DNA of 46,531 bases, from assembly GCA_012729765.1 (NCBI GenBank), contig JAAYCM010000108.1, positions 1-46,531 on the forward strand, in the 5' to 3' direction. The position numbers were made by a program, and so were the translations under genes. This document shows, piece after piece, positions 31,194 through 39,726 of this stretch (within the stretch, counting starts at the first letter, position 1; the number at the start of each line of letters is the position of its first letter). The notes beneath the pieces were generated by a model. The model was not told where the DNA came from, did not search any database, and saw only the letters and a program-made list of their open reading frames with translations. This DNA comes from Chloroflexota bacterium. Its GTDB lineage: Bacteria; Chloroflexota; Anaerolineae; Aggregatilineales; Aggregatilineaceae.

Positions 31194-32090
31194 TTATTCC
31201 TCGTCCTCTTCGGCTTCGGCCTCGTCAATATCAAGCTCGTCGTCATCGTCATCGTCGTCGTCATCGAGAAAGTCCAGCCCACCGCTGCGCAGCTTCGCCA
31301 GAGTCGCTTCGCCCAGATAGGCTTCGTTCTCGTCCAGATCGCCCATGACCTCGGCGAAATCGACGTCGCCCGCTTCTTCCTCGTCGTAGTCGTCCACGCG
31401 CGTCTTGCGCAGGGCAAGCCCTTCGAGGGCGGCATCGGCGATCTTGCCGGTCAGCAGCTTGATGGCGCGGATCGCGTCATCATTGGCCGGGATGACGTAA
31501 TCGATCGGGTCGGGGTCGCAGTTGGTATCGACCAGCGCGATCACCGGGATATTCAGGATGTTGGCTTCCTTGACGGCGTTGTCTTCGCGGCGCACGTCCA
31601 CGATGAAGATCAGGTCGGGCAGGCGCTGCATATTGCGCATACCGCCGAAGCGCAGTTCCAGGCGCTCGATCTTGCGGTTCAGAAGCAGTTGTTCTTTCTT
31701 GGTCAGCCGGGAAAACGCGCCTTCTTCACGCATCCGTTCCAGGCGCTTCATCGTTTCGAGCCGCTCGCGCACGGTCCGCCAGTTGGTGAGCGTGCCGCCG
31801 AGCCAGCGCTCGTTGATGTAGGGCATGCTGCTGCGGGCGGCCTCGGTTGCGACGGTTTCCTGGGCCTGGCGCTTGGTCCCCACGAACAGGATCGAGCCGC
31901 CATCGGCGACCGTGTCGCGCACCAGGGCATAGATTTCGTCAAGATAGGCGAGCGTTTGCTGTAAGTCGATGATGTGGATTCCGTTGCGTTCCGTAAAGAT
32001 ATACGGCTTCATTTTCGGATTCCACTTGCGGGCACGGTGTCCGAAGTGAACACCGGTCTCCAGCAGGGATTTCATGGAGACGACTGGCAT
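31194..32090 (-). CDS. rpsB: 30S ribosomal protein S2 with poly-Asp C-terminal tail
   Basis: 298 residues from ATG 32090 with AGGAGGA upstream. The core ([85 protein letters not shown]) is standard S2, about 230 residues. It then continues for about 60 residues and ends in an acidic tail with nine consecutive Asp followed by [15 protein letters not shown]2 recruits S1 and sits on the small-subunit back; acidic tails are seen in some phyla but this Asp run is striking. It is first in rpsB-tsf. Confidence 0.96.
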   Translation of the reverse strand: MPVVSMKSLLETGVHFGHRARKWNPKMKPYIFTERNGIHIIDLQQTLAYLDEIYALVRDTVADGGSILFVGTKRQAQETVATEAARSSMPYINERWLGGTLTNWRTVRERLETMKRLERMREEGAFSRLTKKEQLLLNRKIERLELRFGGMRNMQRLPDLIFIVDVRREDNAVKEANILNIPVIALVDTNCDPDPIDYVIPANDDAIRAIKLLTGKIADAALEGLALRKTRVDDYDEEEAGDVDFAEVMGDLDENEAYLGEATLAKLRSGGLDFLDDDDDDDDDELDIDEAEAEEDEE

Positions 32091-32239
32091 AAGGTATAGA
32101 TCCTCCTGATCTGTGTTTAGACGTTCACGCCGTTCTTCCTCAGCCGCAATCCGGCACCGGGCCGGACAACACAGGCTGAGTCCCGACGTGTGTTTTTTGG
32201 GGCGTGGGCGGGCGCCAGACCCACCTCGCCCAGCGGAGC

Positions 32240-32268
32240 ATTGTATCACAGCCAGGGGGCACTAACAA
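32240..32268 (-). promoter_or_regulatory. rpsB-tsf promoter
   Basis: TTGTTA (32268-32263, 4/6), a 17-bp spacer and TACAAT (32245-32240, 5/6) preceded by TG in the extended -10 position. This gives a leader of about 140 nt before ATG 32090. The leader contains a TCCGGC/GCCGGA hairpin, and rpsB leaders are autoregulated by S2 in other bacteria. Confidence 0.7.
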
Positions 32269-32301
32269 GGCCGGGAATCGGCCAAACGCCCCCCAAACCG
32301 G

Positions 32302-34869
32302 TTAATCACCGGGATGCACAACTGGCTGCGGTTCAGCCGGGGATGCCGGTGCTTTGGGCACGCCGCCCGGCCACCATGTCCAGCGCCCAAACAACGCCGC
32401 CAGCGCCGGATCGAGCATGGTCCGCACCACGAAGGTATCGATCAGCACGCCGACCGAGACGGCAAACCCGATCTGGATCAGGCCCATGATCTCGCCGGAC
32501 ATCATCGCGCCAAACGTGCCGGCCAGGATCACGCCCGCTGAGGTAATGATCGCGCCGGTGCGCGCGACGGCGATATGCACGCCCTCGCGGATGCCGTGAT
32601 AGGCCACTTCTTCTTTGATGCGCCCGAAGAGGAAGATGCTGTAATCCACGCCGAGCGCCACCAGGAACACGAACATGAAGAACGGCACGAACCACGTGAT
32701 CTCCTCGACTCCGGCCAGCGTCTCGAACACGATGCTGGTCAGGCCCAGGGTGCAGGTGAAACTGAGCAGCACCGTGCCGATCAGGTACAGCGGCGCAACC
32801 ACGCTGCGCAGCATGATCAGCAGCACGATGAAAATGCCGAGCAGCACAAACCCGATCGCGCGCAGCAGGTCGCGGTCCATCGTGTCGCGGATGTCGGCGA
32901 TGGTGGCTGTGCCGCCGCTGACGACGGCATCACCGGGATCGCCGTATGGCTTCAGCAGGTTGCGGATTTCGTGCAGCGTGTCCATCGCCTCGTAGCTGAC
33001 CGGCGGCTGCGACAGGATGACTTCCAGCTTGTAGGCGGTCAGATCGGCGTTGGCATAGGTCGGCAGCAGTTGACCGAAGAGCGCCGCCCCATCGCCGGTT
33101 TCCGAAGCGGGCAGGGCGCTCAGAATCTCGGCAAAGGCGGTCGGCAGCAGGTAGGCATCCTCAATGGTTTCGAAGCGCGCCGCCAGCCCATCCAGCGCCG
33201 CCGCGAAGTCGTCCCTCCGCAGGACAAGCTGCATGGGGTTGTCGAGCAGCTCGCGGGCCGCGTCCAGATTCGGATCATCCGCCACGACTGGGAAGCGCGC
33301 GGCCAGCAGGTCGAGGTAGGCGCCCACGCCATCCAGCATCCCGCTAAGCGCCTGCGGATCGAACGCGTCCGGCGTCTGGAATGACTCCATCATGCCCAGC
33401 GCCAGCCGGAGCTGGCGATCGACGCGCAGCAGGCCTTGCACCTCGCCGCTGTCCGCGCCGAGCGGATTGTGCAGGCTGCGCACGCCGCCCACGCCCGGCA
33501 GCGCGCCCAGCGCCGCATCCAGGCGCGGAATCTCGCTGGCGATCCGGTCGGGATCGCGCCCGGTCACGACGACGGTCAGGGGCATCGCGCTCCCGCTGCC
33601 CAGCCCGCCTTCGAGCACGCCATAGCCCACCACCGCCGGTTTGTCGTCGGGCAGGTCGGCCAGCATATTGTAGGTCACGCGTTGGTCCAGACCGTAGATC
33701 GAGAGCGGGGCCATGATCGCCACGATGATCAGGATTGTCAGCAGAGGCCGCGAGCTGACAAGCTGCGAGGTCATCCCATAATAACGCCCGGTCGAGCGGT
33801 GCGTCGCGGGGCGCGGCCAGAAAGCGCGCTCGCCCAGGGTTGCCAGCAGCGCGGGCGTGAAGGTCAGCCCGGCCAGCAGCCCGATCACGATCCCGATGGC
33901 CAGGGCGGGGCCGCTCGTATTGAAGATGCCCATCTCGGCCAGTGACATCGCCATGAAGCCGACAAAAACCGTACCGGCGCTGCTGGTGATCGTCTCGCCG
34001 ACGAGATGCACCGTGCGGGCAGTGGCGCGCTCCACGCCGATATTGTCGGCCATCTCCTCGCGGAAGCGGCTGATCAGAAACAGGCAGTAGTCGGTCCCCG
34101 CGCCGTACATGATCACGATCAGCAGCACGTTGGCATAGGATGTGATCGTCATGAAGTGCGCGCCGAGATAGGCCACGATGCCGCGCGTGATCAGATAGGC
34201 GACCGTCACCGCCGCCAGCGGGATCAGCGGGCTGACCGGCGAGCGGTAGACCAGCAGCAGCATGATCACCACCAGCGCGATCGTCACCCAGATCGTGCGA
34301 TCGACGCTGGTCTTGATCGACTCGGTAGTGTCGTTGACGATCGGCGCTTCGCCGGTCTGGTAGGTGTGCACCCCGTCCGGCAGGTGCTCCGCCATCCAGT
34401 CATCGAGCGCGTCCATCGCAGCCGCGGTCTGCTCGTCGGTGCCGGTCGTTGCCAGATTGACGCGCACGACGGCGACATCGCCCGCCGGGGCGACCATCAG
34501 CGCGACCGCCGCCTCGGACGTGGTGGGGGCCATCACGTCATCGATATTGTCGGGCGCGTCGTCGCTGCGCAGCCAGGTTTCCAGCGCGCCGATGAAGGCC
34601 CACACCGGCTCACTGCGGATTCCGGCGCCAGCGCGCGCGTCGATCACGATCACCGTGCTGCTGGGCGCGAAACTGTCGGGGAAGGCGTCCTGGTAGACTT
34701 CCATGGCGTGAATGAACGGCGCGTCCTGGGGGACGAAGTCGGCCTGGTCGGAGCTGGCAACCTCGTCGATGTTGGGCGCGACCAGGGTGATGATCGCGGC
34801 CAGTGCGATCCAGGTCATGATAATCGGAATCCGGTGGTGGGTCGCAAAACGCCCCAAACGCTCGAACAT
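32302..34869 (-). CDS. MMPL/RND-family membrane transporter
   Basis: 855 residues, ATG 34869 with AAGGAG upstream. Topology is that of MMPL proteins: one N-terminal helix (IIMTWIALAAIITLV), a periplasmic loop, five or six helices (VTIALVVIMLLLVYRSP, ANVLLIVIMYGAGTDYCLFL, LAIGIVIGLLAGLTF), then a second loop and a second bundle with VFLVALGVDYSIFLFGRI and AIITSAGVILAGTFGAMM. The GTDY and GVDYS segments carry the Asp/Tyr pairs used for proton coupling. It probably exports lipids or hydrophobic compounds. The TetR gene 33 bp upstream is its likely regulator. Confidence 0.93.
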   Translation of the reverse strand: MFERLGRFATHHRIPIIMTWIALAAIITLVAPNIDEVASSDQADFVPQDAPFIHAMEVYQDAFPDSFAPSSTVIVIDARAGAGIRSEPVWAFIGALETWLRSDDAPDNIDDVMAPTTSEAAVALMVAPAGDVAVVRVNLATTGTDEQTAAAMDALDDWMAEHLPDGVHTYQTGEAPIVNDTTESIKTSVDRTIWVTIALVVIMLLLVYRSPVSPLIPLAAVTVAYLITRGIVAYLGAHFMTITSYANVLLIVIMYGAGTDYCLFLISRFREEMADNIGVERATARTVHLVGETITSSAGTVFVGFMAMSLAEMGIFNTSGPALAIGIVIGLLAGLTFTPALLATLGERAFWPRPATHRSTGRYYGMTSQLVSSRPLLTILIIVAIMAPLSIYGLDQRVTYNMLADLPDDKPAVVGYGVLEGGLGSGSAMPLTVVVTGRDPDRIASEIPRLDAALGALPGVGGVRSLHNPLGADSGEVQGLLRVDRQLRLALGMMESFQTPDAFDPQALSGMLDGVGAYLDLLAARFPVVADDPNLDAARELLDNPMQLVLRRDDFAAALDGLAARFETIEDAYLLPTAFAEILSALPASETGDGAALFGQLLPTYANADLTAYKLEVILSQPPVSYEAMDTLHEIRNLLKPYGDPGDAVVSGGTATIADIRDTMDRDLLRAIGFVLLGIFIVLLIMLRSVVAPLYLIGTVLLSFTCTLGLTSIVFETLAGVEEITWFVPFFMFVFLVALGVDYSIFLFGRIKEEVAYHGIREGVHIAVARTGAIITSAGVILAGTFGAMMSGEIMGLIQIGFAVSVGVLIDTFVVRTMLDPALAALFGRWTWWPGGVPKAPASPAEPQPVVHPGD

Positions 34870-34902
34870 GCAGCCTTTTCTCCTTCTTGCGGTCGCGCGC
34901 CG

Positions 34903-35496
34903 TTACGTCAGCGGCCCAACGCCGTTTGTCAATACATCGATCACAAGCTGCGCCATCTGGTCGGCGCTGTACCCGGTATCGTTTTCCAGCCACCAGCCGA
35001 GAAGCTGGATCAGCACACCGGTGATCACCTGGGCCACCACCGGCAGCGGCAGGCGGTGGGCGCGCTGGTTGAAGCCGGTCTGTTCCAGCAGCCGCCCGGT
35101 GATCTCGACCATGTAATCGCGCCCAAACAGGTTCAGGCGGTGCGACGCTCGCCCGCCGACCATGATCAGCAGGAACTCGCGGTTTTCGGCGGCCCAGGCA
35201 AACACGCTGCGCAGCGAATCAAGCATCCACTGCTCATGCGACCCGGCGGTTTCCTGGGCGGCGACGACCTGCTGCACCAGCGCATCGAAGCCCTGGAGCA
35301 TCAGCTCGCGGGCGCACTCTTCTTTGTGGGGGAAGTGCTGGTAGAAGGTGGCCTTGCTGACGTTGGCGCGCTCGGTGATGTCGAGGATGTCCACGCTGTC
35401 GTAGCCCTTTTCAACGATGACTTCGCGCGCCGCCTCGAGCAAACTCTGGTGCGTGGCGGCCCGGCGCTGGGCGTGGCGGTTCGGTCGGGAAGCCAT
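34903..35496 (-). CDS. TetR-family regulator
   Basis: 197 residues from ATG 35496, which has AAAGGAG at proper spacing (ATG 35505 abuts it). The N-terminal domain is AAREVIVEKGYDSVDILDI with the helix-turn-helix ERANVSKATFYQHFPHKEE. The C-terminal ligand domain is all helical and lacks a recognisable subfamily motif. It precedes the MMPL transporter in the same direction and probably represses both until a ligand binds. A near-palindrome with TACAATT arms overlaps a TATAAT box upstream. Confidence 0.92.
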   Translation of the reverse strand: MASRPNRHAQRRAATHQSLLEAAREVIVEKGYDSVDILDITERANVSKATFYQHFPHKEECARELMLQGFDALVQQVVAAQETAGSHEQWMLDSLRSVFAWAAENREFLLIMVGGRASHRLNLFGRDYMVEITGRLLEQTGFNQRAHRLPLPVVAQVITGVLIQLLGWWLENDTGYSADQMAQLVIDVLTNGVGPLT

Positions 35497-35531
35497 GCGC
35501 CGCATCTCCTTTCCAAAGTTTCGATGCGCCG

Positions 35532-35563
35532 TACAATTATAGTCTCGGCGTCTACCAATTGTA
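35532..35563 (-). promoter_or_regulatory. TetR promoter with operator-like dyad
   Basis: TACAATT (35532-35538) and AATTGTA (35557-35563) form a perfect 7-bp inverted repeat. The similarity continues inward (ATAGTC against GGTAGAC). A TATAAT box on the minus strand (35541-35536) lies inside the left arm, about 40 bp from the start codon. Binding here would block transcription of tetR and the MMPL gene. Confidence 0.55.
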
Positions 35564-35620
35564 TGATCGTAACGCTAATCTGGTGCGTGTCAACCTGTGG
35601 ATAGGCCGGATAGGGGAATC

Positions 35621-35649
35621 AAAAACGGGGCGCGTGGTGCTGCGCCCCG
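35621..35649 (-). terminator. Rho-independent terminator of the DinB-like gene
   Basis: CGGGGCGC (35626-35633) pairs with GCGCCCCG (35642-35649) with an 8-nt loop, followed on the minus strand by TTTTT. It begins 22 bp after the DinB-like stop. Confidence 0.85.
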
Positions 35650-35671
35650 CCGCAGAAATGACCTGACAGCG

Positions 35672-36175
35672 CTAGGTTGAGGCGGAGGTGTCGATCAGGT
35701 CCCCGACCCACCAGTGCCAGCGTTCCGGCAGGCGCTTGTTCAGCGCTTTCAGGTAGACGTGCGCCTTGCCGTAGAAGATCAGCAGCGCCTCGCGGTAGAT
35801 GTGAAAGTTCATGGTCACACCCGGTGTGAAGCCGTAGCCCCGGTCAATCGGCTTCTGGAGATCGTCCTCGCTCAGCCCTTGCAGCGCGGCCTCCAGCTCA
35901 CGATCCAGCTCGGCATACCACGCCTTGAGCTTCTCGACGCTGGTTGCTACCCCGGCGTCGGGGTGACGGTAGTCGAAGTTTTGCTTGAACGTCTTGAACC
36001 CGTCGATGTACGAGCGCTCGACCTCGCCCATCTCCCGGCACAGCGCGCCCAGCGTCAGGCTGCGCTCGGATGGCTGGTAGGCCAGGTCGTCATCGGATAG
36101 CACATCGACCATAAACTGGCGCAGTTCCTGCGTCTCGTGCAAAAGCCCACTAAATTGCTGCCAAAGGCTGTTCAT
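35672..36175 (-). CDS. DinB-like four-helix protein
   Basis: 167 residues from ATG 36175 with GGAGGG upstream; a longer in-frame start at 36277 is unlikely. The helix pattern SLWQQFSGLLHETQELRQFM, LGALCREMGEVERSYIDGF and MNFHIYREALLIFYGKAHVYL fits DinB/DUF664 proteins. The usual metal-binding triad of His is only partly evident (FHIYRE, KAHVYL), so activity is uncertain. It carries its own terminator, so it is probably a single-gene unit. Confidence 0.7.
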   Translation of the reverse strand: MNSLWQQFSGLLHETQELRQFMVDVLSDDDLAYQPSERSLTLGALCREMGEVERSYIDGFKTFKQNFDYRHPDAGVATSVEKLKAWYAELDRELEAALQGLSEDDLQKPIDRGYGFTPGVTMNFHIYREALLIFYGKAHVYLKALNKRLPERWHWWVGDLIDTSAST

Positions 36176-36298
36176 GGGACCCTCCGCAAGTAGCACAAAC
36201 GTTCTGGTACTCATGATACCACTAATTCGCGTGGTACGCCAGGGGTACCGCGGGTGAAAATCTCCGGTTTGCAGCACGGTAGAGCCGCATGGTGAGGC

Positions 36299-36796
36299 TC
36301 AGCGTCCGGCGAGCTGCTCCAGCAGCCAGGCATGCTCCGCGATCAGCCGTTCGATGAGCTGTTTGTCGCGCTCGGCGTCCGGCTCCGACGCGGCCTCGCC
36401 CGGCTCGACCGGCAGCCAGGCCGCGAACTCGCCCGCGCCGATCTCCCCCTCGGCCACCGCGACGATCTGCGCCAACGCCTCAGCCCGGTCCCACGTCACG
36501 CGCAGGCCGTTGACCGCCAGCATATACAGCGCCGCAATCGCCGCCGTGCGCTTGTTGCCATCGGCGAAGGGGTGGCTGCGCGCGATCGAGTGCAGCAGCG
36601 CGGCGGCTTTTTCCGGCAGCGTGGGATAGGCATCCGCGCCGAAAACAGTCTGCATCGGGCGACCGGCAGCCGCTTCGAGCAGGTCCATATCACGGACCTT
36701 CTGCTTGCCTTTGAGGATTTTATGGATCGGCTCGACAACCGGAATCCGCTCGTTGATATAGATCAGCTCGTCAACCGTCACAAAGCGTGGGGTCAT
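36299..36796 (-). CDS. Doc/Fic-family protein (second of a tandem pair)
   Basis: 165 residues. The Fic core is HPFADGNKRTAAIAALYML (about 76-94), and the N-terminus TPRFVTVDELIYINERI with GRPMQTVFGADAYPTLPEKA is typical of Doc toxins, which phosphorylate EF-Tu. It has about 30 more residues than Doc (126), the extra part being acidic and ending LIERLIAEHAWLLEQLAG. Starts 3 bp after the other Doc gene. No Phd-type antitoxin gene is adjacent. The HPFxDGNKR motif contains the phosphotransfer residues and looks functional. Confidence 0.88.
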   Translation of the reverse strand: MTPRFVTVDELIYINERIPVVEPIHKILKGKQKVRDMDLLEAAAGRPMQTVFGADAYPTLPEKAAALLHSIARSHPFADGNKRTAAIAALYMLAVNGLRVTWDRAEALAQIVAVAEGEIGAGEFAAWLPVEPGEAASEPDAERDKQLIERLIAEHAWLLEQLAGR

Positions 36797-36799
36797 GGG

Positions 36800-37195
36800 T
36801 CAGCGCCGTTTGGTATGCTCCGCCAGCCAGGCGGCGATCTCCGGCACGTCGAGCTTTTTCTGCGCGATGTCCAGCACGAGATCATAGATCATGTCAGCGT
36901 CCCAGGTGGGCTGCACAGCGTTCGCCCGCAGAAAATGGGTGGCGACGGCGGTCGCGGTGCGCTTGTTGCCATCATAGAAGGGATGATACGCGGCCAGGGC
37001 GTGCAGCAGCGCGGCGGCCTTGTCGTACACCGTCGGGAAGACTTCCTCACCGAAGATGACCAGCGCGGGGCGGGCTGCCGCCGTGCGGATCAGGCGGCGG
37101 TCGCGCACATCGGGGCGGCGTCCGAGCACGTCCTCGGCCAGGGCGTAAATCTCGGCGGGCGTCAGGTAAATGATATCGTCGTCAGCTGCAGGCAT
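36800..37195 (-). CDS. Doc/Fic-family protein (first of a tandem pair)
   Basis: 131 residues, close to the usual Doc length. Core HPFYDGNKRTATAVATHFL, with IYLTPAEIYALAEDVLGRRP at the N-terminus and IFGEEVFPTVYDKAAALLHAL before the core. ATG 37195 has GAGGA upstream. The two tandem proteins are clearly related but divergent. Phd normally lies upstream of doc; the 89 bp between this start and the lactate permease gene cannot encode one. A distant or atypical antitoxin is possible. Confidence 0.88.
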   Translation of the reverse strand: MPAADDDIIYLTPAEIYALAEDVLGRRPDVRDRRLIRTAAARPALVIFGEEVFPTVYDKAAALLHALAAYHPFYDGNKRTATAVATHFLRANAVQPTWDADMIYDLVLDIAQKKLDVPEIAAWLAEHTKRR

Positions 37196-37284
37196 AATCC
37201 TCGCCGGAAGCGCGTTTGTGAGCGCCAGACAATCAGGCTCGTACTGTCGAGTCTAGTCGAATCGCGTGCGTCCAACCACCCGCG

Positions 37285-38895
37285 CTACACCTGCGCCAGG
37301 GCCAGCGTCAGCAGGCCAATGCTCAGCCCGATCAGCAGGCCGTAGGGCAGTGTGATCCGCAGGACCTCGCCATCGCGCCCGTGCAGCCCAACGGTGCTGC
37401 TCCCCACCATGATCTTGGCCGGGGCGAGCATACTGCCGATTGAGCCGCCGGTGGTCTGGGCGGCGACCAGCAGCGCCGGTGCAATGCTGAGCAGCTCCGC
37501 AACGCTTTCTTGCAGTGGGGCGAACAGCACATTCGAGTTGTTATTGCTGCCGGTCGCAAATGCCCCCAGGATTCCGACCACCGGCGAGACGAGCGGGAAC
37601 GCGCGGTCCAGCGCGTCGCTGAGCGCTTCGGCGAGCAGTTGGGTCATGCCGGTGTGCTCCATCAGCGTCGAGAGGCCGACCATCGCCACGACGCCGATGC
37701 TGGCCGGTAGGGCCGAGCGTTGGGTCGCCTGCGCGATGGATCGCCAGCTTTGCGCCGGGAGCAGCCCGCGCTGCCGGCAGGCCGCATAGCTGAGCAGCGC
37801 CACCAACAGGATCGCACTGCCGGGGTGCACCAGCGGGCGCAAGGCCTGCCCTGTCCCGGCGGGCGTCTCGAAACCGTCACGCGTTATGACCGCCGCGAAA
37901 GCCGGCTGCCAGCCCACCGCGCGCAGGGCGTCGTTCAGCGGCCCGATCAGCACGATCGCGGTAAGCAGGACGGTCAGCGCGCCATAGCTGAGCAGCGCGC
38001 TCGCCAGGGCGGGAGTCAGGACGCGGGCCGGGGAGCCGTTATGCACGGCACCCGCTCGCCGCGCATAGGGCCGGCTGATCACTGCCCCCCCGACGATCCC
38101 CGCGAAGCCCGCGCCCAGTGCGCCGAGCGGCACCAGCCCGCCGACGACCAGCGCGTACTGCACCGCGCTCATGATCACCGCCAGCGCGATCACCGCCGGC
38201 CAGCGGCGGCCCAGGCCCAGAATCCGCGCCGCAGCCAGCCCACACGCCAGGCACGCCGCGCCGAGCAGCAGCGCCGACTCCGAGGCCAGCCGCGTGTTGT
38301 CCACCTCGACCAGTCCGGTGAGTGTCTGGTAGATCACGCCCATATCGCCGAACGTGACCGACCACGCGTGCCCGACCGCCACCGCCGCGACCGCCGTCAC
38401 CGGCGCGACGCCCATCCCGACCAGGATCGGGGAGATGATCGCGACCGGCAGGCCGAAGCCCGCCAGCCCTTCGAGCATGCCGCTGAAGGCCCACGCCACC
38501 ACGATCAGCAGAATCCCGCGCTCCACGATCCACGCTTCCAGCGCGTGGGCGATGGCGGTAATCCCGCCCACCTGATTGACGACGTTGTACAGCAGCAGCG
38601 CCGGCCACAGGATCGCCAGCACGAAGAGCGCGATCAGCACGCCCTTCGCCTGCGACACCCACAGCACGTCCAGGCTCAGCCCGAACGCCAGCGCCGCGAT
38701 CAGCAGGCCCGCCAGCAGACCCGCCGGCCCGGCCTGGTGCCCGCCCCAGTGCAGGCCGATCATCAGCACCAACACAAACGCGATCGGCAGGGCGGCGAGC
38801 ACGATCCGCGCGGCGCGGGTATCGCGCGCCAGCAGCAGGAGCACGATCAGGGTAAGTGCCAGCAGAACAGGAGCCAGTGAGCGAGCACGGGGCAT
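37285..38895 (-). CDS. lldP: L-lactate permease (LctP/LldP family)
   Basis: 536 residues from ATG 38895; a GTG at 38928 would add 11 residues. About 12-14 hydrophobic helices. Family motifs are ILWPALLLYNVVNQVGGI, AWAFSGMLEGLAGFGLPVAI, VGHAWSVTFGDMGVIYQTL and the C-terminal GAFATGSNNNSNVLFAPLQE with VAAQTTGGSIGSMLAPAKI. LctP proteins co-import lactate or glycolate with protons. No lactate dehydrogenase is adjacent. Symbol is by family; glycolate permease (GlcA) is the alternative. Confidence 0.9.
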   Translation of the reverse strand: MPRARSLAPVLLALTLIVLLLLARDTRAARIVLAALPIAFVLVLMIGLHWGGHQAGPAGLLAGLLIAALAFGLSLDVLWVSQAKGVLIALFVLAILWPALLLYNVVNQVGGITAIAHALEAWIVERGILLIVVAWAFSGMLEGLAGFGLPVAIISPILVGMGVAPVTAVAAVAVGHAWSVTFGDMGVIYQTLTGLVEVDNTRLASESALLLGAACLACGLAAARILGLGRRWPAVIALAVIMSAVQYALVVGGLVPLGALGAGFAGIVGGAVISRPYARRAGAVHNGSPARVLTPALASALLSYGALTVLLTAIVLIGPLNDALRAVGWQPAFAAVITRDGFETPAGTGQALRPLVHPGSAILLVALLSYAACRQRGLLPAQSWRSIAQATQRSALPASIGVVAMVGLSTLMEHTGMTQLLAEALSDALDRAFPLVSPVVGILGAFATGSNNNSNVLFAPLQESVAELLSIAPALLVAAQTTGGSIGSMLAPAKIMVGSSTVGLHGRDGEVLRITLPYGLLIGLSIGLLTLALAQV

Positions 38896-39013
38896 CGTGA
38901 CAGTCCTTTGGGTGTGTGGGAGAGACACAGAGTAAGCCGGGGTGCAAGCCGCCCCGGCCCATTACATTGTATTCAACGTGCCGCCCCCCGGCCATAGCGG
39001 GCGGCTCATCGTG

Positions 39014-39044
39014 TTGTAGGGGTAGGGCTTGCCTCGCCCCTACA
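39014..39044. repeat. Intergenic palindromic repeat, copy 4
   Basis: TTGTAGGGGTAGGGCTTGCC then TCGCCCCTACA, the same family as copies 1-3 with the full TGTAGGGG/CCCCTACA outer arms. It lies in the 201-bp gap between the lactate permease and MsrA genes, which holds nothing else I can support. Confidence 0.75.
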
Positions 39045-39096
39045 TGACATGTGCCCTGGCCTAATGCCTTTGCTCTCTCGGAGTGTATAACACGCT

Positions 39097-39633
39097 CTAG
39101 CGCTTGAGCCGGTCGAGATACTGCTTGCGGAACTTGGCAACCTTCGGCGCGATCACCACTCGGCAGTAACCCTGATTCGGGTTGTTCTCGAAGTATTCCT
39201 GATGATACGACTCGGCGGGATAGAAGCGGTCGAGCGGCACGACCTCGGTCACAATGGGATCATCCCACAGCTTCGCCTCGGTCAGCTCGGTGATCGTCTG
39301 CTGCGCGACGACCTGCTGTTCGGGCGAGTGATAAAAGATGGCCGAACGGTACTGCGGCCCGACATCCGCGCCCTGCCGGTTGAGCGTGGTCGGGTCGTGG
39401 ATGGTGAAGAACACGTCGAGAATCTCGCGGTAGCTGATCACGTCAGGATCGAACTTGAGCTGCACCACTTCGGCGTGGCCGGTCGTCCCGGTGCAGACCT
39501 GCTGATAGCTGGGGTTGACGACATGCCCACCCGCGTAGCCGGAGACAACATCTTCGACGCCTTGCAGTTGATCGTAAACGGCTTCCAGGCACCAGAAACA
39601 CCCGCCGCCCAGGGTTGCGACTTCGCTTGCCAT
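39097..39633 (-). CDS. msrA: Peptide methionine sulfoxide reductase A
   Basis: 178 residues, ATG 39633 with GAGGAG upstream. The catalytic GGGCFWCLEAV motif (Cys12) opens the protein. VVSGYAGGHVVNPSYQQVCTG, TTGHAEVVQLKFDP, FFTIHDPTTLNRQGADVGPQ and FYPAESYHQEYFENNPNQGY complete the family. It reduces the S-epimer of methionine sulfoxide in proteins. The Cys in VCTG and in GYCRVV may be resolving cysteines. Confidence 0.96.
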   Translation of the reverse strand: MASEVATLGGGCFWCLEAVYDQLQGVEDVVSGYAGGHVVNPSYQQVCTGTTGHAEVVQLKFDPDVISYREILDVFFTIHDPTTLNRQGADVGPQYRSAIFYHSPEQQVVAQQTITELTEAKLWDDPIVTEVVPLDRFYPAESYHQEYFENNPNQGYCRVVIAPKVAKFRKQYLDRLKR

Positions 39634-39726
39634 ACCAATACTCCTCAGGCTATGGATTTCGTGTGCAGATTATATGAGGTTTTCGGAGCGCGGCCCATCT
39701 CCTGCCGAGGGGGCGGCGGCACGGCG

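Noticed and set aside
32175..32230. T-run and GC-rich hairpin near 32.2 kb as a terminator for the MMPL gene
   Set aside because: The T-run precedes the stem on the plus strand and is A on the minus strand, and the segment lies in the rpsB leader downstream of its promoter.
34006..35604. 532-codon plus-strand frame across the MMPL and TetR genes
   Set aside because: Crosses two well-supported genes on the other strand and has His/Asp/Arg-rich shadow composition.
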